Of a DNA stretch of 64,000 nt, positions 49,054-57,463 are shown piece by piece; within the stretch, counting starts at the first letter, position 1; each line of letters starts with the position of its first letter. This DNA comes from Paractinoplanes maris (GTDB lineage: Bacteria; Actinomycetota; Actinomycetes; Mycobacteriales; Micromonosporaceae). The notes under the pieces were generated by a model. The model saw only the letters and a list, made by a program, of their open reading frames with translations, was not told the DNA's origin and made no database searches. Made by a program: the position numbers and the translations under genes. The stretch lies in the NCBI RefSeq assembly GCF_023544465.1, contig NZ_JALPVL010000016.1, forward strand, positions 220,445-284,444. Direction: 5' to 3'.

Positions 49054-50001
49054 TTACAGGTGACCCTTCAGTTCCTTGGCATAGAAGTCGAGGAAACCGT
49101 CCGGGTCGGGGCCGGCGTTCATCAGCACGATGTGGTCGTAGCCCGCGTCCTTGTACTCGCCGACCATCTTCACGTACGGCTCCGGGTCGGGGCCGACCGC
49201 GAACTGCTCGGCGATGTCCTCGGGCCGGACAGTCGCCGACGCGGCCTCGAAGTTGACCGGGTTGGGCAGCTCGGACATCACCTTCCAGCCGGTCACCGCC
49301 CACCGCGTGGTCTCGTGCGCCGCCTTGACGGCCGCCTCCTTCGAGGGGGCCCAGGCCACCGAGGCCTCGGCGTATTTCGGGCCCGATCCGCCGGCCCCGG
49401 CGAACGTCTCGACCAGGTCGGCCCGGGGCTCGGTGGCGAACAGGCCGGTGCCGTGGGTCGCGGCCAGCTCGGCCGCCTGCTTTCCGCCGGCGGCGACAGC
49501 GATCACCGGCAGCTTCGACGGCAGGTCGAACACCTGCGCGTCCTCCAACTGCAAGTGCTTTCCCTCGTACGACTGGTAGCCGCCCTGCCAGAGCAGGTTG
49601 ATGATGTCGAGCGCCTCCACGAGCCGCTCGTGCCGGCCCCGCACGCTGGGGAAGCCCTGCCCGACGACGTGCTCGTTGAGCCGCTCGCCGGCCCCGATGC
49701 CGAGCGTGAACCGGTCGTCCGAGATGATCGCCAGCGTCGCCGCGGCCTGGGCGATGATCGCCGGGTGGTAGCGCACGGTCGGGCAGGTCACGCCGGTGGC
49801 CAGGCCGAGCCGGTCGGTCTGCACGGCGATCGCGCTCAGCACGTTCCACGCGAACGGCGAGTGCCCCTGCACGTCGAGCCACGGGTGGTAGTGGTCGCTG
49901 ATCTCCACGAAGTCGAATCCGGCCTGCTCGGCGCGGATCGCCTGGCGGATCAGTTCCTTGGGTCCGAAGGCCTCCGCGGCCAGCTTGTATCCGAATTTCA
50001 T
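49054..50001 (-). CDS. F420-dependent LLM-class oxidoreductase
   Basis: Luciferase-like TIM-barrel protein of 315 residues: FGYKLAAEAFGPKELIRQA, FVEISDHYHPWLDVQGHSPF, LGLATGVTCPTVRYHPA, FTLGIGAGERLNEHVVG and VIAVAAGGKQAAELAATHGTG. The pattern is that of the F420-dependent glucose-6-phosphate-dehydrogenase-like TIGR03557 family. F420 use is typical of actinobacteria; the substrate is unknown. ATG at 50001 begins MKFGYKL; an upstream in-frame start at 50034 lacks family sequence. Confidence 0.9.
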   Translation of the reverse strand: MKFGYKLAAEAFGPKELIRQAIRAEQAGFDFVEISDHYHPWLDVQGHSPFAWNVLSAIAVQTDRLGLATGVTCPTVRYHPAIIAQAAATLAIISDDRFTLGIGAGERLNEHVVGQGFPSVRGRHERLVEALDIINLLWQGGYQSYEGKHLQLEDAQVFDLPSKLPVIAVAAGGKQAAELAATHGTGLFATEPRADLVETFAGAGGSGPKYAEASVAWAPSKEAAVKAAHETTRWAVTGWKVMSELPNPVNFEAASATVRPEDIAEQFAVGPDPEPYVKMVGEYKDAGYDHIVLMNAGPDPDGFLDFYAKELKGHL

Positions 50002-50040
50002 ACCGATGGAGCTTCCCCGCCTGAACCGCCACAAACGCGT

Positions 50041-50073
50041 CCGAGCCGGTCCCCTCGACGGGGCCCGGCTCGG
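50041..50073 (-). terminator. Hairpin terminator downstream of the DUF3618 gene
   Basis: CCGAGCCGG..CCGGCTCGG arms with an inner TCCCC/GGGG stem lie 16 nt after the DUF3618 stop. On the minus strand the hairpin is followed by a short ACGCGTTTG, so the U-run is weak. Confidence 0.6.
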
Positions 50074-50088
50074 CGACGTGCGGGGGAA

Positions 50089-50760
50089 TCAGGAAGCGGC
50101 CGACTTGGCCTGCTCCTTGACGTCCTGCGCGTTGGACTGCGCGGTGTCCTTGGTCGTCTGCACGGCCTCCTGCGCGGTCTGCTTGACCTGGCCGACAGCC
50201 TCCTGCGCGGAGCCCGCGAGGTCGTCCTTCATCTCGGTCGCGACATCCTTGACCTTCTCGGTCAGCTCGCCGCTGTTCTCCTTGATCTGGGCCCCGGCGC
50301 GCTTCTCGACGTCGGTCACCGGGATCAGGGTCGAGGCCAGCAGGCCCACGCCGAAGGCGATGATGCCGGCGGCCAGCGGGTTGCCCTGCGTCTGCGCGGT
50401 GACCGCCTGCGGAGCGCTGCGCACGGCGTCGGCCGCCTGGTGCGCCTTCTCCCCGGCGACATCGCTCACCTGCGACGCCTTGTCACTGACGGTGCTGCCC
50501 ACGGACGACGCGGTGTCGCTGATCGAGCTGCCCACCGACGACGCGGTGCCGCTGATCGAGCTGCCGGCCGAGGAGGCCTTGTCGCTCACTGTGGAGCCCA
50601 CCGAAGAGCTCGTGCCCATCACTTTCTCCTTCACCGACGTCCAGCGCCGCTGCGCGACCTTGGACGGACTCGTCTTCTCGGCCAGCAGGTCGACGTCGCG
50701 GGTGAGCGACGCCCGGGTGTTCTCGATCTGCTGCCTCAGCCGGTCGGGTTCTTCAGCCAT
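50089..50760 (-). CDS. DUF3618 domain protein with Ser-rich repeats
   Basis: Protein of 223 residues. The N-terminal DUF3618 segment (PDRLRQQIENTRASLTRDVDLLAEKTSPSKVAQRR) is followed by heptad-like SSVGSTVSDKAS/SSISDTAS repeats (about 50-95), one TM or amphipathic helix (GIIAFGVGLLASTLI) and a C-terminal Lys/Glu/Ala coiled coil resembling LEA-type stress proteins. ATG at 50760 overlaps the holin-X gene by 25 nt. It is the last gene of an envelope/stress trio. Molecular function unknown. Confidence 0.87.
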   Translation of the reverse strand: MAEEPDRLRQQIENTRASLTRDVDLLAEKTSPSKVAQRRWTSVKEKVMGTSSSVGSTVSDKASSAGSSISGTASSVGSSISDTASSVGSTVSDKASQVSDVAGEKAHQAADAVRSAPQAVTAQTQGNPLAAGIIAFGVGLLASTLIPVTDVEKRAGAQIKENSGELTEKVKDVATEMKDDLAGSAQEAVGQVKQTAQEAVQTTKDTAQSNAQDVKEQAKSAAS

Positions 50761-51158
50761 TGGGCGTCCTCCTTGAGCGTGTCGACGGTGCGGCGCGGCA
50801 TGGGGTCGACGGTCTTGAGCTTGTTCTTGCCGATCACGTAGAGAACGCCGCCGATCGCGGCCCACAGGACGGCGACGATGAGCGCCGCCCAGCCCATGGG
50901 CATGACCGCGTCGAGGGCGAACACCAGGGCGAAGCTGAGCAGCACGACGGCCAGGTAGGCGGCGAACGCGGCGCCGCCGAGCATGCCGCCGGCCTTGCCG
51001 GCCTTGGCGGCCTCCTGCTTGAGCTCCACCTTGGCCAGCTCGACCTCCTGGCGGAACAGCTGCGAGAGGTCGTTGCTGATGTTGCCGATCATTTCGCCGA
51101 CCGAGGTCTCGGACACCTCTTCGGTGTCGATCCGCTCGTGGCGGTTGGGTGCGGTCAT
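50736..51158 (-). CDS. Actinobacterial holin-X (phage holin superfamily III-like) membrane protein
   Basis: Protein of 140 residues: charged N-terminal helix (VGEMIGNISNDLSQLFRQEVELAKVEL) and two TM helices (about 60-85 and 92-112), matching the DUF1469/holin-X family. In spite of the name it is a chromosomal gene, usually found as here between a DUF3618 gene and a YtxH-like gene. ATG at 51158 overlaps the upstream stop (ATGA). Confidence 0.9.
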   Translation of the reverse strand: MTAPNRHERIDTEEVSETSVGEMIGNISNDLSQLFRQEVELAKVELKQEAAKAGKAGGMLGGAAFAAYLAVVLLSFALVFALDAVMPMGWAALIVAVLWAAIGGVLYVIGKNKLKTVDPMPRRTVDTLKEDAQWLKNPTG

Positions 51159-52048
51159 CGCGGCCGCTCCGGGCTCTCGACCACGTACTCCTCACGCACG
51201 ACCGGCGTACCGGTGCCGGTGGAGGAGTACTCGGTGCTGCTGGCGTAGCCGGGGCCGGTGGCGTACTCGGTGCCGGTGGTGCCGGCGGCGTAGTCCGGCG
51301 TGGTGGTGGTCGCGCCGGCGGCGTACGTCGGGGCGGTGGTGCCGGTGGTGGAGTAACCGGTGGTGCCGGTGGTCGCGTAACCCGTGGTGTCCGGGCGCGA
51401 GACGAAGGAGTCGCTGCTCGGCTTCACGGTCTCGCCCGCGTCCGGGTCGGCCTTGGCCACGACCTTGCCCAGCCGGCCGACGACGAAGCCCGCGGCCAGC
51501 GCCGTGGCCAGGAACGCGCCGGGACGGCGACGGGCGAAGTCCTGCACCTCGCGCAGCACGCCGTCGGGGCCGTTGCGGTCGAGGTAGTCGGCGAGCTGAC
51601 GGCCACCCTCGGCGACCCGGGTGACCACGGCCGAGGCCGGGGAGTCACCGCGGTCGCCGCGCATCTCGTCGAGCTGGTCGGCGGTGCTGCGGATCTGGCT
51701 CACCAGCTTGTCGTTCTGGCTGCGCGCCTGGTCGCTGACCCGGCCCTTCACCTCCGAGGCGAGGTTGCCCACCTGCGCCTTGGCCTCCTGGCCGACGCGG
51801 GCGGCCTGCTCCTTGGCGGTGTCCTTGACATCGGCAGCCGCCTCCTTGGAGGCCTGACCGGTCTGGGCCGCGACCTCCTTGGCCTTCTCCTTGGCGCCAC
51901 CGTCCGAACCGGAGGACGGCTGACTGCCGTACGTCTCGGTCGCGTAGGTGTCGGCCGGGTAGGTCTGCGTCGGGTAGTCGGCCGCGATCGGCACGTCGAC
52001 GGCATAGGCGTCGTCCGGCCGGCGAACGCCCGATGGCACGTCACTCAT
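51155..52048 (-). CDS. YtxH/LEA-like coiled-coil protein with repetitive tail
   Basis: Protein of 297 residues. An N-terminal Tyr/Thr/Asp-rich stretch is followed by a long Ala/Lys/Glu coiled coil (AKEKAKEVAAQTGQASKEAA onwards), a conserved ADYLDRNGPDGVLREVQDFARRRP segment, a TM helix (GAFLATALAAGFVVGRLG), and a Gly/Thr/Tyr repeat tail (TTGYATTGTTGYSTTGTTAP). ATG at 52048 is supported by GGAGGA upstream. It is the first gene of the trio with holin-X and DUF3618; a role in envelope stress is inferred from context. Confidence 0.85.
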   Translation of the reverse strand: MSDVPSGVRRPDDAYAVDVPIAADYPTQTYPADTYATETYGSQPSSGSDGGAKEKAKEVAAQTGQASKEAAADVKDTAKEQAARVGQEAKAQVGNLASEVKGRVSDQARSQNDKLVSQIRSTADQLDEMRGDRGDSPASAVVTRVAEGGRQLADYLDRNGPDGVLREVQDFARRRPGAFLATALAAGFVVGRLGKVVAKADPDAGETVKPSSDSFVSRPDTTGYATTGTTGYSTTGTTAPTYAAGATTTTPDYAAGTTGTEYATGPGYASSTEYSSTGTGTPVVREEYVVESPERPR

Positions 52049-52250
52049 GGGGATTCCTCCAAAGGGGATTCGTCTTTGTGCCTTCGCCGATCGAATTACC
52101 CGATGTGGAACTCCGTCACTCATACTTTCCGCACCGCAATTAAATGGAATAGTGCCGCATACTTGGCTGACAACCGGGTATGCACGACGGCCGATTTAAA
52201 TTGTGCACCGCTCGAAATCCGGCTCGGCAGCCCTGTTACGCTGCACACTC

Positions 52251-53117
52251 GTGAGTGAGCACAACCGCGCGCGGATGATCGCGGGCCGCCCGTTCGATTT
52301 CTCCCGGCGCGTCGCGGTGATGGCGATCGTCAACCGCACCCCCGATTCCTTTCATGACCGGGGCCGCACCTACGCCCTCGAGAAGGCGATCGAGGCGGTG
52401 ACCGCGGCGGCCGACGCCGGAGCCGATTGGATCGATGTCGGCGGGGTGCCGTTCGCCCCCGGCCCCGAGGTGAGCGCGAGCGAGGAGCTCGACCGGGTAC
52501 TGCCCGTCGTCGAGGCCGCGCGCTCGCGCACCGTCGTCTCGGTCGACACCTTCCGGCCCGAGGTCGCGGCCGAGGTGATCAAGGCCGGGGCCGGGGTGGT
52601 CAACGACACCTCGGGACTGCGCGACCCGGCGATGGCCGACGTGGTGGCCGGCACCGGCGCGCAACTCGTCATCACGCACAGCCTGGCCCCACCCCGGACG
52701 CTGTGGCCGAGCCCGCAGTACGGCGATGTCACCACCGAGGTCGCGAAATTCCTGCGCGAGCGGGTCGCGGTGGCGCTGGACCACGGCGTACGGCCCGACC
52801 AGATCATCATCGACCCCGGTCACGACCTCAACAAGAACACGCGGCACTCGCTGGAACTGACCCGCCGGCTCGACGAGATCGCCGGGATCGGCTACCCGAT
52901 GCTGGCGGCCGTGAGCAACAAGGACTTCATCGGCGAGACCCTGGACGTCGCGCAGCCCGACCGGCTGGCCGGGACGATCGCGGCCGTCGTCTTCTGCGTG
53001 CTGCACGGAGCCCGGATCGTGCGCGTTCACGACGTCCGGGCCACGGTCGACGCCGTCCGGATGACCGAGGCGATGCTGGGCTGGCGGGAGCCGCGGCTGG
53101 CCCGGCACAACGTCTGA
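52251..53117 (+). CDS. folP: Dihydropteroate-synthase family protein
   Basis: TIM-barrel protein of 288 residues resembling DHPS, which joins p-aminobenzoate to the pterin pyrophosphate. AIVNRTPDSFHDRGRTY stands for the usual NVTPDSFSDGG, DAGADWIDVGGVPFAPG for the next strand, then SVDTFRPEVA, GVVNDTSGLRD, IIDPGHDLNKNTRHSLEL (usually DPGIGFGKT) and RIVRVHDVRAT. Most active-site positions are kept, but several loop residues differ from canonical FolP, so it may be a paralogue. GTG at 52251 or ATG at 52275 may start it. No other folate gene is near. Confidence 0.8.
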   Translation: MSEHNRARMIAGRPFDFSRRVAVMAIVNRTPDSFHDRGRTYALEKAIEAVTAAADAGADWIDVGGVPFAPGPEVSASEELDRVLPVVEAARSRTVVSVDTFRPEVAAEVIKAGAGVVNDTSGLRDPAMADVVAGTGAQLVITHSLAPPRTLWPSPQYGDVTTEVAKFLRERVAVALDHGVRPDQIIIDPGHDLNKNTRHSLELTRRLDEIAGIGYPMLAAVSNKDFIGETLDVAQPDRLAGTIAAVVFCVLHGARIVRVHDVRATVDAVRMTEAMLGWREPRLARHNV

Positions 53118-53684
53118 TCACATCTTCTTGTCGAGCCCCTCGAAGGTGCTGAGCAAATCGGTCGCCCACGGTTTCGGGGGCACCGCGTCCGGGCCGAGCA
53201 CGCGCATCGCGCCGAGGCAGGTGAGCAGCATGCCCACCGCGAAGAAGTCGCGGGCCTCCTCGGCCGTGGCACCGGTCAGCTCGCGGACGACCTCGTAGAG
53301 CCGGCCGAAACAGGCGCGCACCGGATCGCCGATCGCCGGGTCGCCGGCCGCGGCGAAACCGTGCAACAGCATCGTGATCAGCTCCGGCTGCTCGAGCAGT
53401 TCCCCGTATGCCTCACCCAGGCCGGCCAGGGTGGGGTTCTGATCCGCGGCCGCGCGCCACTTGGCCTCGATCCGGTCGCCCGCGTGCTGCACGGCGGCCA
53501 GGAAGAGCTCCTGCTTCGTCCGGAAGAGCCGGATCACGTACGGCTGGGAGACACCCGCCAGCCGGGCCACCTGATCGGTCGTGGTGCCGGCGTATCCGCT
53601 CTGGCTGAAGGCGGTGACGGCGGCCGAGATCAGTTGCTCCTGGCGTGCCTCGGCGGTGAGGCGGGTTCGGGTCACGGTTGACAT
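53118..53684 (-). CDS. TetR-family transcriptional regulator
   Basis: Regulator of 188 residues with an N-terminal helix-turn-helix (LISAAVTAFSQSGYAGTTTDQVARLAGVSQPYVIRLFRTKQELF) and a ligand-binding C-terminal domain. It is divergent from an MFS exporter gene, and two palindromes fill the gap, the classical layout of a repressor and its exporter. ATG at 53684 (MSTVTRTRL) is preferred over an upstream TTG at 53696. The stop abuts the convergent folP stop. Confidence 0.93.
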   Translation of the reverse strand: MSTVTRTRLTAEARQEQLISAAVTAFSQSGYAGTTTDQVARLAGVSQPYVIRLFRTKQELFLAAVQHAGDRIEAKWRAAADQNPTLAGLGEAYGELLEQPELITMLLHGFAAAGDPAIGDPVRACFGRLYEVVRELTGATAEEARDFFAVGMLLTCLGAMRVLGPDAVPPKPWATDLLSTFEGLDKKM

Positions 53685-53732
53685 GTTATCAGTCAATAAC
53701 TAACGTGGCGAACGAAGTTATCAGTGGATAAC
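53685..53732. promoter_or_regulatory. Two TetR-type operators between tetR and the MFS gene
   Basis: GTTATCAGTCAATAAC (53685-53700) and GTTATCAGTGGATAAC (53717-53732) are near-identical palindromes, 32 bp apart. The first touches the tetR start and the second ends 16 nt before the MFS ATG, so both promoters should be covered. Confidence 0.85.
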
Positions 53733-53748
53733 AACTAGGGGAGAACTG

Positions 53749-55170
53749 ATGACCGCCGTTATCGAGGCGCCCGGCGCGGCACCGCGGCGCCGCACCCGCC
53801 CGCTCGGCTGGGTGCTGGCCGCCGTCGGCATCCCGACCTTCATGGTCACGCTGGACAACCTGGTCGTGAGCACCGCGCTGCCGGTGATCCGGGCCGACCT
53901 GGGCAGCTCGCTGACCGACCTCCAGTGGTTCGTGAACGCGTACACGTTGCCGTTCGCCGCCTTCCTGCTCACCGCGGCCGCGCTCGGCGACCGCCTCGGC
54001 CGCCGCCGCATGTTCGTGGCCGGCCTGGTCGTCTTCACCCTGGCCTCGGCCGGCGCCGCCCTGGCCACCGAGTCGTGGCAGCTCACCGCGGCCCGGGCCG
54101 TCCAGGGCCTGGGCGGAGCCGCGGTCGCCCCGCTGGCCCTGACCTTGCTGGCCGAGGCGGTTCCGGCCCGCTTGCGAACGGCGGCCGTGGGCATCTGGGG
54201 AGGTATCAGCGGCCTGGGGGTGGCCGTGGGCCCGGTGGTCGGCGGCGCGGTGGTCGAGGGCCTCGACTGGCACTGGATCTTCTGGCTCAACGTCCCCGTC
54301 GGCGTCGTGGCCGTGATCCTGGCCCTGACGGTCCTGGGCGAGTCCCGCGGCGGCGCCCGCCGCTTGGACCCGCTGGGCCTGGTGCTCTCGGCGGCCGGGA
54401 TGCTGCTGGTCATCTGGGGCGTGGTCGACGGCCCCGACCGCGGCTGGGCCTCGGCCCGCATCCTCACCATGCTGATCGGCGGGGCCGCCCTGCTGGCCGC
54501 CTTCCTGTTCTGGCAGGCCCGCAACCCGGCTCCCATGCTGCCGTTGCGCCTGTTCCGCTCCCCCGGCTTCAGCCTGGTCAACGCCGTGACGCTGACCTTC
54601 TCGGCCGGCGCCTTCGGCTCGGTCTTCCTGCTGGCCCAGTTCTTCCAGGTGGTGCAGGGCCTGAGCCCGCTGGACGCCGGCCTGCGCACCCTCCCCTGGA
54701 CCGCCGCCCCGATGATCGTGGCTCCGCTGGCCGGCCTCTTCGGCGACCGCATCGGTCAGCGCGTCCTGATCTTCACCGGCCAGCTCTTCCTGGCCGCCGG
54801 CATCCTCTGGATCGGTTTGGCCACCGGCACGGACGTCACCTATGGAAGCCTGGTGATCGCCTTCGCCCTGGCCGGCATCGGCATGGGCCTGACCTTCGCC
54901 CCGATCAGCACGGTCGCCCTGGCCAGCGTCTCCGACCAGGACCGGGGCGTGGCCTCGGGCGTCAACAACACCATCCGCGAGGTGGGCGTGGCCGCGGGCG
55001 TGGCCGCCCTGGCTTCCATCTTCAGCTCCACCGGCGGTTACACCACCCACCAGTCCTTCGTGGACGGCCTACGCCCGGCAGTGATCGTCGGAGCCCTGAT
55101 CGTCGCCGCCGGCGCCGTCGTGGCCCTGTGGCTCCCCCGCCGCCGCACCACCCCCACCGAAGCAGCTTGA
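53749..55170 (+). CDS. MFS drug exporter, DHA2 (EmrB/QacA) family
   Basis: Membrane exporter of 473 residues with about 14 TM helices. MVTLDNLVVSTALPVIRADLG is motif D1, GDRLGRRRMFVAGLVVF motif A and GIWGGISGLGVAVGPVVGGAVVEG motif C of proton-driven drug antiporters. ATG at 53749 has AGGGGAG upstream. It is probably repressed by the divergent TetR protein. Substrate unknown. Confidence 0.95.
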   Translation: MTAVIEAPGAAPRRRTRPLGWVLAAVGIPTFMVTLDNLVVSTALPVIRADLGSSLTDLQWFVNAYTLPFAAFLLTAAALGDRLGRRRMFVAGLVVFTLASAGAALATESWQLTAARAVQGLGGAAVAPLALTLLAEAVPARLRTAAVGIWGGISGLGVAVGPVVGGAVVEGLDWHWIFWLNVPVGVVAVILALTVLGESRGGARRLDPLGLVLSAAGMLLVIWGVVDGPDRGWASARILTMLIGGAALLAAFLFWQARNPAPMLPLRLFRSPGFSLVNAVTLTFSAGAFGSVFLLAQFFQVVQGLSPLDAGLRTLPWTAAPMIVAPLAGLFGDRIGQRVLIFTGQLFLAAGILWIGLATGTDVTYGSLVIAFALAGIGMGLTFAPISTVALASVSDQDRGVASGVNNTIREVGVAAGVAALASIFSSTGGYTTHQSFVDGLRPAVIVGALIVAAGAVVALWLPRRRTTPTEAA

Positions 55171-55184
55171 CTCCGGCGAACGCC

Positions 55185-55213
55185 GCGCCGGGCCGTGACT
55201 CGCGGCCCGGCGC
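55185..55213. terminator. Bidirectional hairpin between the convergent MFS and XRE genes
   Basis: GCGCCGGGCCG and CGGCCCGGCGC form an 11-bp perfect stem with a 7-nt loop, midway between the two stops. There is no clear T-run on either side, so it may be a rho-aided or structural terminator. Confidence 0.6.
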
Positions 55214-55222
55214 AGCGCGCGC

Positions 55223-56041
55223 TCAAGCGAGCGAGCTGACCGCGAGCAGCGACAACTTGTCGGCGTCGGCCGTCGCCGGCTCGGGGTGATAGATCACCAG
55301 CATCATGCCGACCGTGTCGCTGACCTGGAGTTTCTCGCGATGCAGGGTCATCGGGCCGACCACCGGGTGGTCGAACGGCACCGCCGCCCCACCCCGGTGG
55401 CGCACGTCGTGGCGGGCCCACAGCCGGCGGAAGAGCGGGCTGGCCACCGACAACTCGCCGACCAGCTCGACGAGGCGCGGATCGTCGGTGTCCGGCCCGG
55501 CCGCCTCACGCAGGTGGGCGACCATCGTGGCCGCGCCCTGCTGCCAGCCCGGGATCAGGGCCTGCTCGCCCGGGTCGAGCAGCACGTCCCGCAGCCGGTT
55601 GTTCCCCGCGACCAGCCGCGGCGAGAGCGCGGTGGCCAGGGCGTTGGCCACCAGGACGTCCATGTATCGGCCCTCGACGAACGCCGGCAGCGGCAGCATC
55701 GTCACCAGCGCCGCAGTACTCGGCGGGACGATCTCGCGGCGTCGCGGACGGGCCCGGCGCGGCCGTTCGGAGGCCAGTCCGAGCAGGTGGTCGCGGGTGT
55801 CGTCGTCGAGCCGCAGCACCCGGGCCAGCGACTCCAGCACCTGGGCCGACGGATGGCGGTCCCGCCCCCGCTCGAGGCGCAGGTAATAGTCGGCGCTGAT
55901 CCCGGCCAGCATCGCCACCTCCTCGCGGCGCAGCCCGGGTGTCCGGCGCACCCCGGTCACCGGCACCCCCGCCACCTCCGGGCTGATCAGCTCACGCCGC
56001 GCCCGCAGGAAGGCGCCCAGCAGGTTCGGCTCCTCGCTCAT
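55223..56041 (-). CDS. XRE-family regulator with MmyB-like ligand domain
   Basis: Protein of 272 residues. The N-terminal helix-turn-helix (TPGLRREEVAMLAGISADYYLRLERGRDRHPS) is the very conserved start of this actinobacterial family, and the C-terminal MmyB-like PAS-related domain (LPLPAFVEGRYMDVLVANALA through VIYHPEPATADADKL) probably binds a small ligand. It is divergent from an NAD-dependent epimerase gene, which it may regulate, as in many such pairs. Confidence 0.93.
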   Translation of the reverse strand: MSEEPNLLGAFLRARRELISPEVAGVPVTGVRRTPGLRREEVAMLAGISADYYLRLERGRDRHPSAQVLESLARVLRLDDDTRDHLLGLASERPRRARPRRREIVPPSTAALVTMLPLPAFVEGRYMDVLVANALATALSPRLVAGNNRLRDVLLDPGEQALIPGWQQGAATMVAHLREAAGPDTDDPRLVELVGELSVASPLFRRLWARHDVRHRGGAAVPFDHPVVGPMTLHREKLQVSDTVGMMLVIYHPEPATADADKLSLLAVSSLA

Positions 56042-56146
56042 GCTTGTCACGGTAGATCGCCGGGGCGGCCGCAGCGGGGGCCCTGCCGGACCCCCGGCTG
56101 ACCAATGCTCTGCCTGACCGCCGGCCACCGGACGACCATGGACCGC

Positions 56147-57085
56147 ATGACCACAGTTCTCGTCACCGGCGGCTCCGGCTTCATCGCCGGTCACTGCATC
56201 CTTCAGCTCCTCGACCAGGGGTACGACGTCCGGGCCACCGTCCGGTCGCTCGACCGCACCCCCGACCTGCCCGGCGTCACCTTCGTGGCGGCCGATCTGC
56301 TCAGCGACGACGGCTGGGCCGAGGCTGTCCGCGGCTGCGATCACGTCCTGCATGTGGCCTCGCCCGTGCAGCCGGGCCGGGTGGAGAACGAGGACGACCT
56401 CATCGTCCCGGCCCGCGAGGGCACGCTGCGCGTGCTGCGGGCCGCCCGCGACGCCGGCGTCCAGCGGGTCGTGCTCACCTCGGCCTTCCACGCCGTGGGC
56501 TGGGGCCACCCGCACGACGACCACGTCTTCACCGAGGACGACTGGACCGTGCTCGACGGGCCGGGCACCGACGCCTACGGCCGGAGCAAGACCCTCGCCG
56601 AGCGCGCGGCCTGGGAGCTCCTCGACGGTGCGGCCACCGGGCTGACCACCATCCTGCCCGTCGCCGTCATGGGTCCGGTGCTGGGTGACCACAAGGTCTC
56701 GGGCGCCAACCACATCGTCGAGCAGATGCTCGAGGGCCGCATGCCGGGCTTCCCCAACCTCTACATCCCGATCGTCGACGTCCGTGACGTCGCCGCGGCC
56801 CACCTCGCGGCCATGACCGCCGAGGGCGCCGCCGGGCAGCGCTTCCTGCTGGCCGGCGGGCCTGCGCTGCGGATGGAGCAGATCGGCGCGATCTTGCGCG
56901 AGCACCTGGGTGACGCCGCGAAGCTGGTGCCGACCACGACCATCCCGGACGAGCGGCTGCGCGGCACCGTGCCCGATCTGGGCTACGAGCGCAAGGTCTC
57001 CAGCGAGAAGGCCCGCCGGGTGCTCGGGTGGACGTCGCGCAGCGCCGAGCAGGCCATCGTCGCCGCCGGCGAGAGCATGGTGTGA
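56147..57085 (+). CDS. NAD(P)-dependent epimerase/reductase (extended SDR)
   Basis: Extended SDR of 312 residues similar to dihydroflavonol-4-reductase/aldehyde-reductase types. TTVLVTGGSGFIAGHC binds the cofactor, HVLHVASPVQPG the adenine side, and DAYGRSKTLAE holds the catalytic Tyr-x3-Lys. ATG at 56147 or 56138 may start it. It is divergent from the XRE regulator. The substrate is unknown. Confidence 0.92.
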   Translation: MTTVLVTGGSGFIAGHCILQLLDQGYDVRATVRSLDRTPDLPGVTFVAADLLSDDGWAEAVRGCDHVLHVASPVQPGRVENEDDLIVPAREGTLRVLRAARDAGVQRVVLTSAFHAVGWGHPHDDHVFTEDDWTVLDGPGTDAYGRSKTLAERAAWELLDGAATGLTTILPVAVMGPVLGDHKVSGANHIVEQMLEGRMPGFPNLYIPIVDVRDVAAAHLAAMTAEGAAGQRFLLAGGPALRMEQIGAILREHLGDAAKLVPTTTIPDERLRGTVPDLGYERKVSSEKARRVLGWTSRSAEQAIVAAGESMV

Positions 57086-57139
57086 CGCTAGACCCGCCCG
57101 GGGGTGCGCATCTCCGCCCCATCTTCTAGCGTCGATGGT

Positions 57140-57463
57140 GTGGCGGAAGAACCGAAGGTCGGTCGGGCGTCCGTCGGGCGCCGGTCACAGGGGCGGGCCC
57201 GGGTCGGGCGTGCGGTCGGCAAGGCGCCGTTGCCCGAGAACGCCAAGACCCAGATGCTGGCCCTGGGCGAGCAGGGACCGCCACCGGTCTTCGTCGATCC
57301 CACCGGTGGCCGGCGGCGGTGGTTGCGCCGCACCGCGTACGGGATCGGGGTCCTGCTGGTCCTGGCCCTGATCACGATCTGGGTGACCCAGCTGATCGAG
57401 CCGGCCCGGCCGCCGGCCCGTCCGTGCCCGAGTGCCGCACCGGCCGGGACCTGCCCGCGGTGA
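57140..57463 (+). CDS. Small single-pass membrane protein
   Basis: Protein of 107 residues with a basic, Arg/Gly-rich cytoplasmic part, one TM helix (TAYGIGVLLVLALITIWVTQLI) and a short Pro/Cys-containing tail. Its stop overlaps the GTG of the deacetylase/glycosyltransferase gene (GTGA), so it is probably an accessory subunit of that enzyme. I recognise no family. GTG at 57140 (MAEEPKVG) is preferred; the frame is open to 57104. Confidence 0.75.
   Translation: MAEEPKVGRASVGRRSQGRARVGRAVGKAPLPENAKTQMLALGEQGPPPVFVDPTGGRRRWLRRTAYGIGVLLVLALITIWVTQLIEPARPPARPCPSAAPAGTCPR

Noticed and set aside
50736..51158. Prophage remnant suggested by the holin-family match
   Set aside because: The holin-X family is a normal chromosomal actinobacterial protein and no phage structural genes are near.
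52049..52250. SigB-type promoter (GGGTAA on the minus strand near 52096-52101) for the stress trio
   Set aside because: No matching -35 GTTT-like box at the right spacing; kept only as AT-rich upstream DNA.
57319..57459. Upstream extension of the deacetylase/glycosyltransferase start
   Set aside because: It would run through the coding frame of the small membrane protein; the GTGA junction at 57460 explains the start better.
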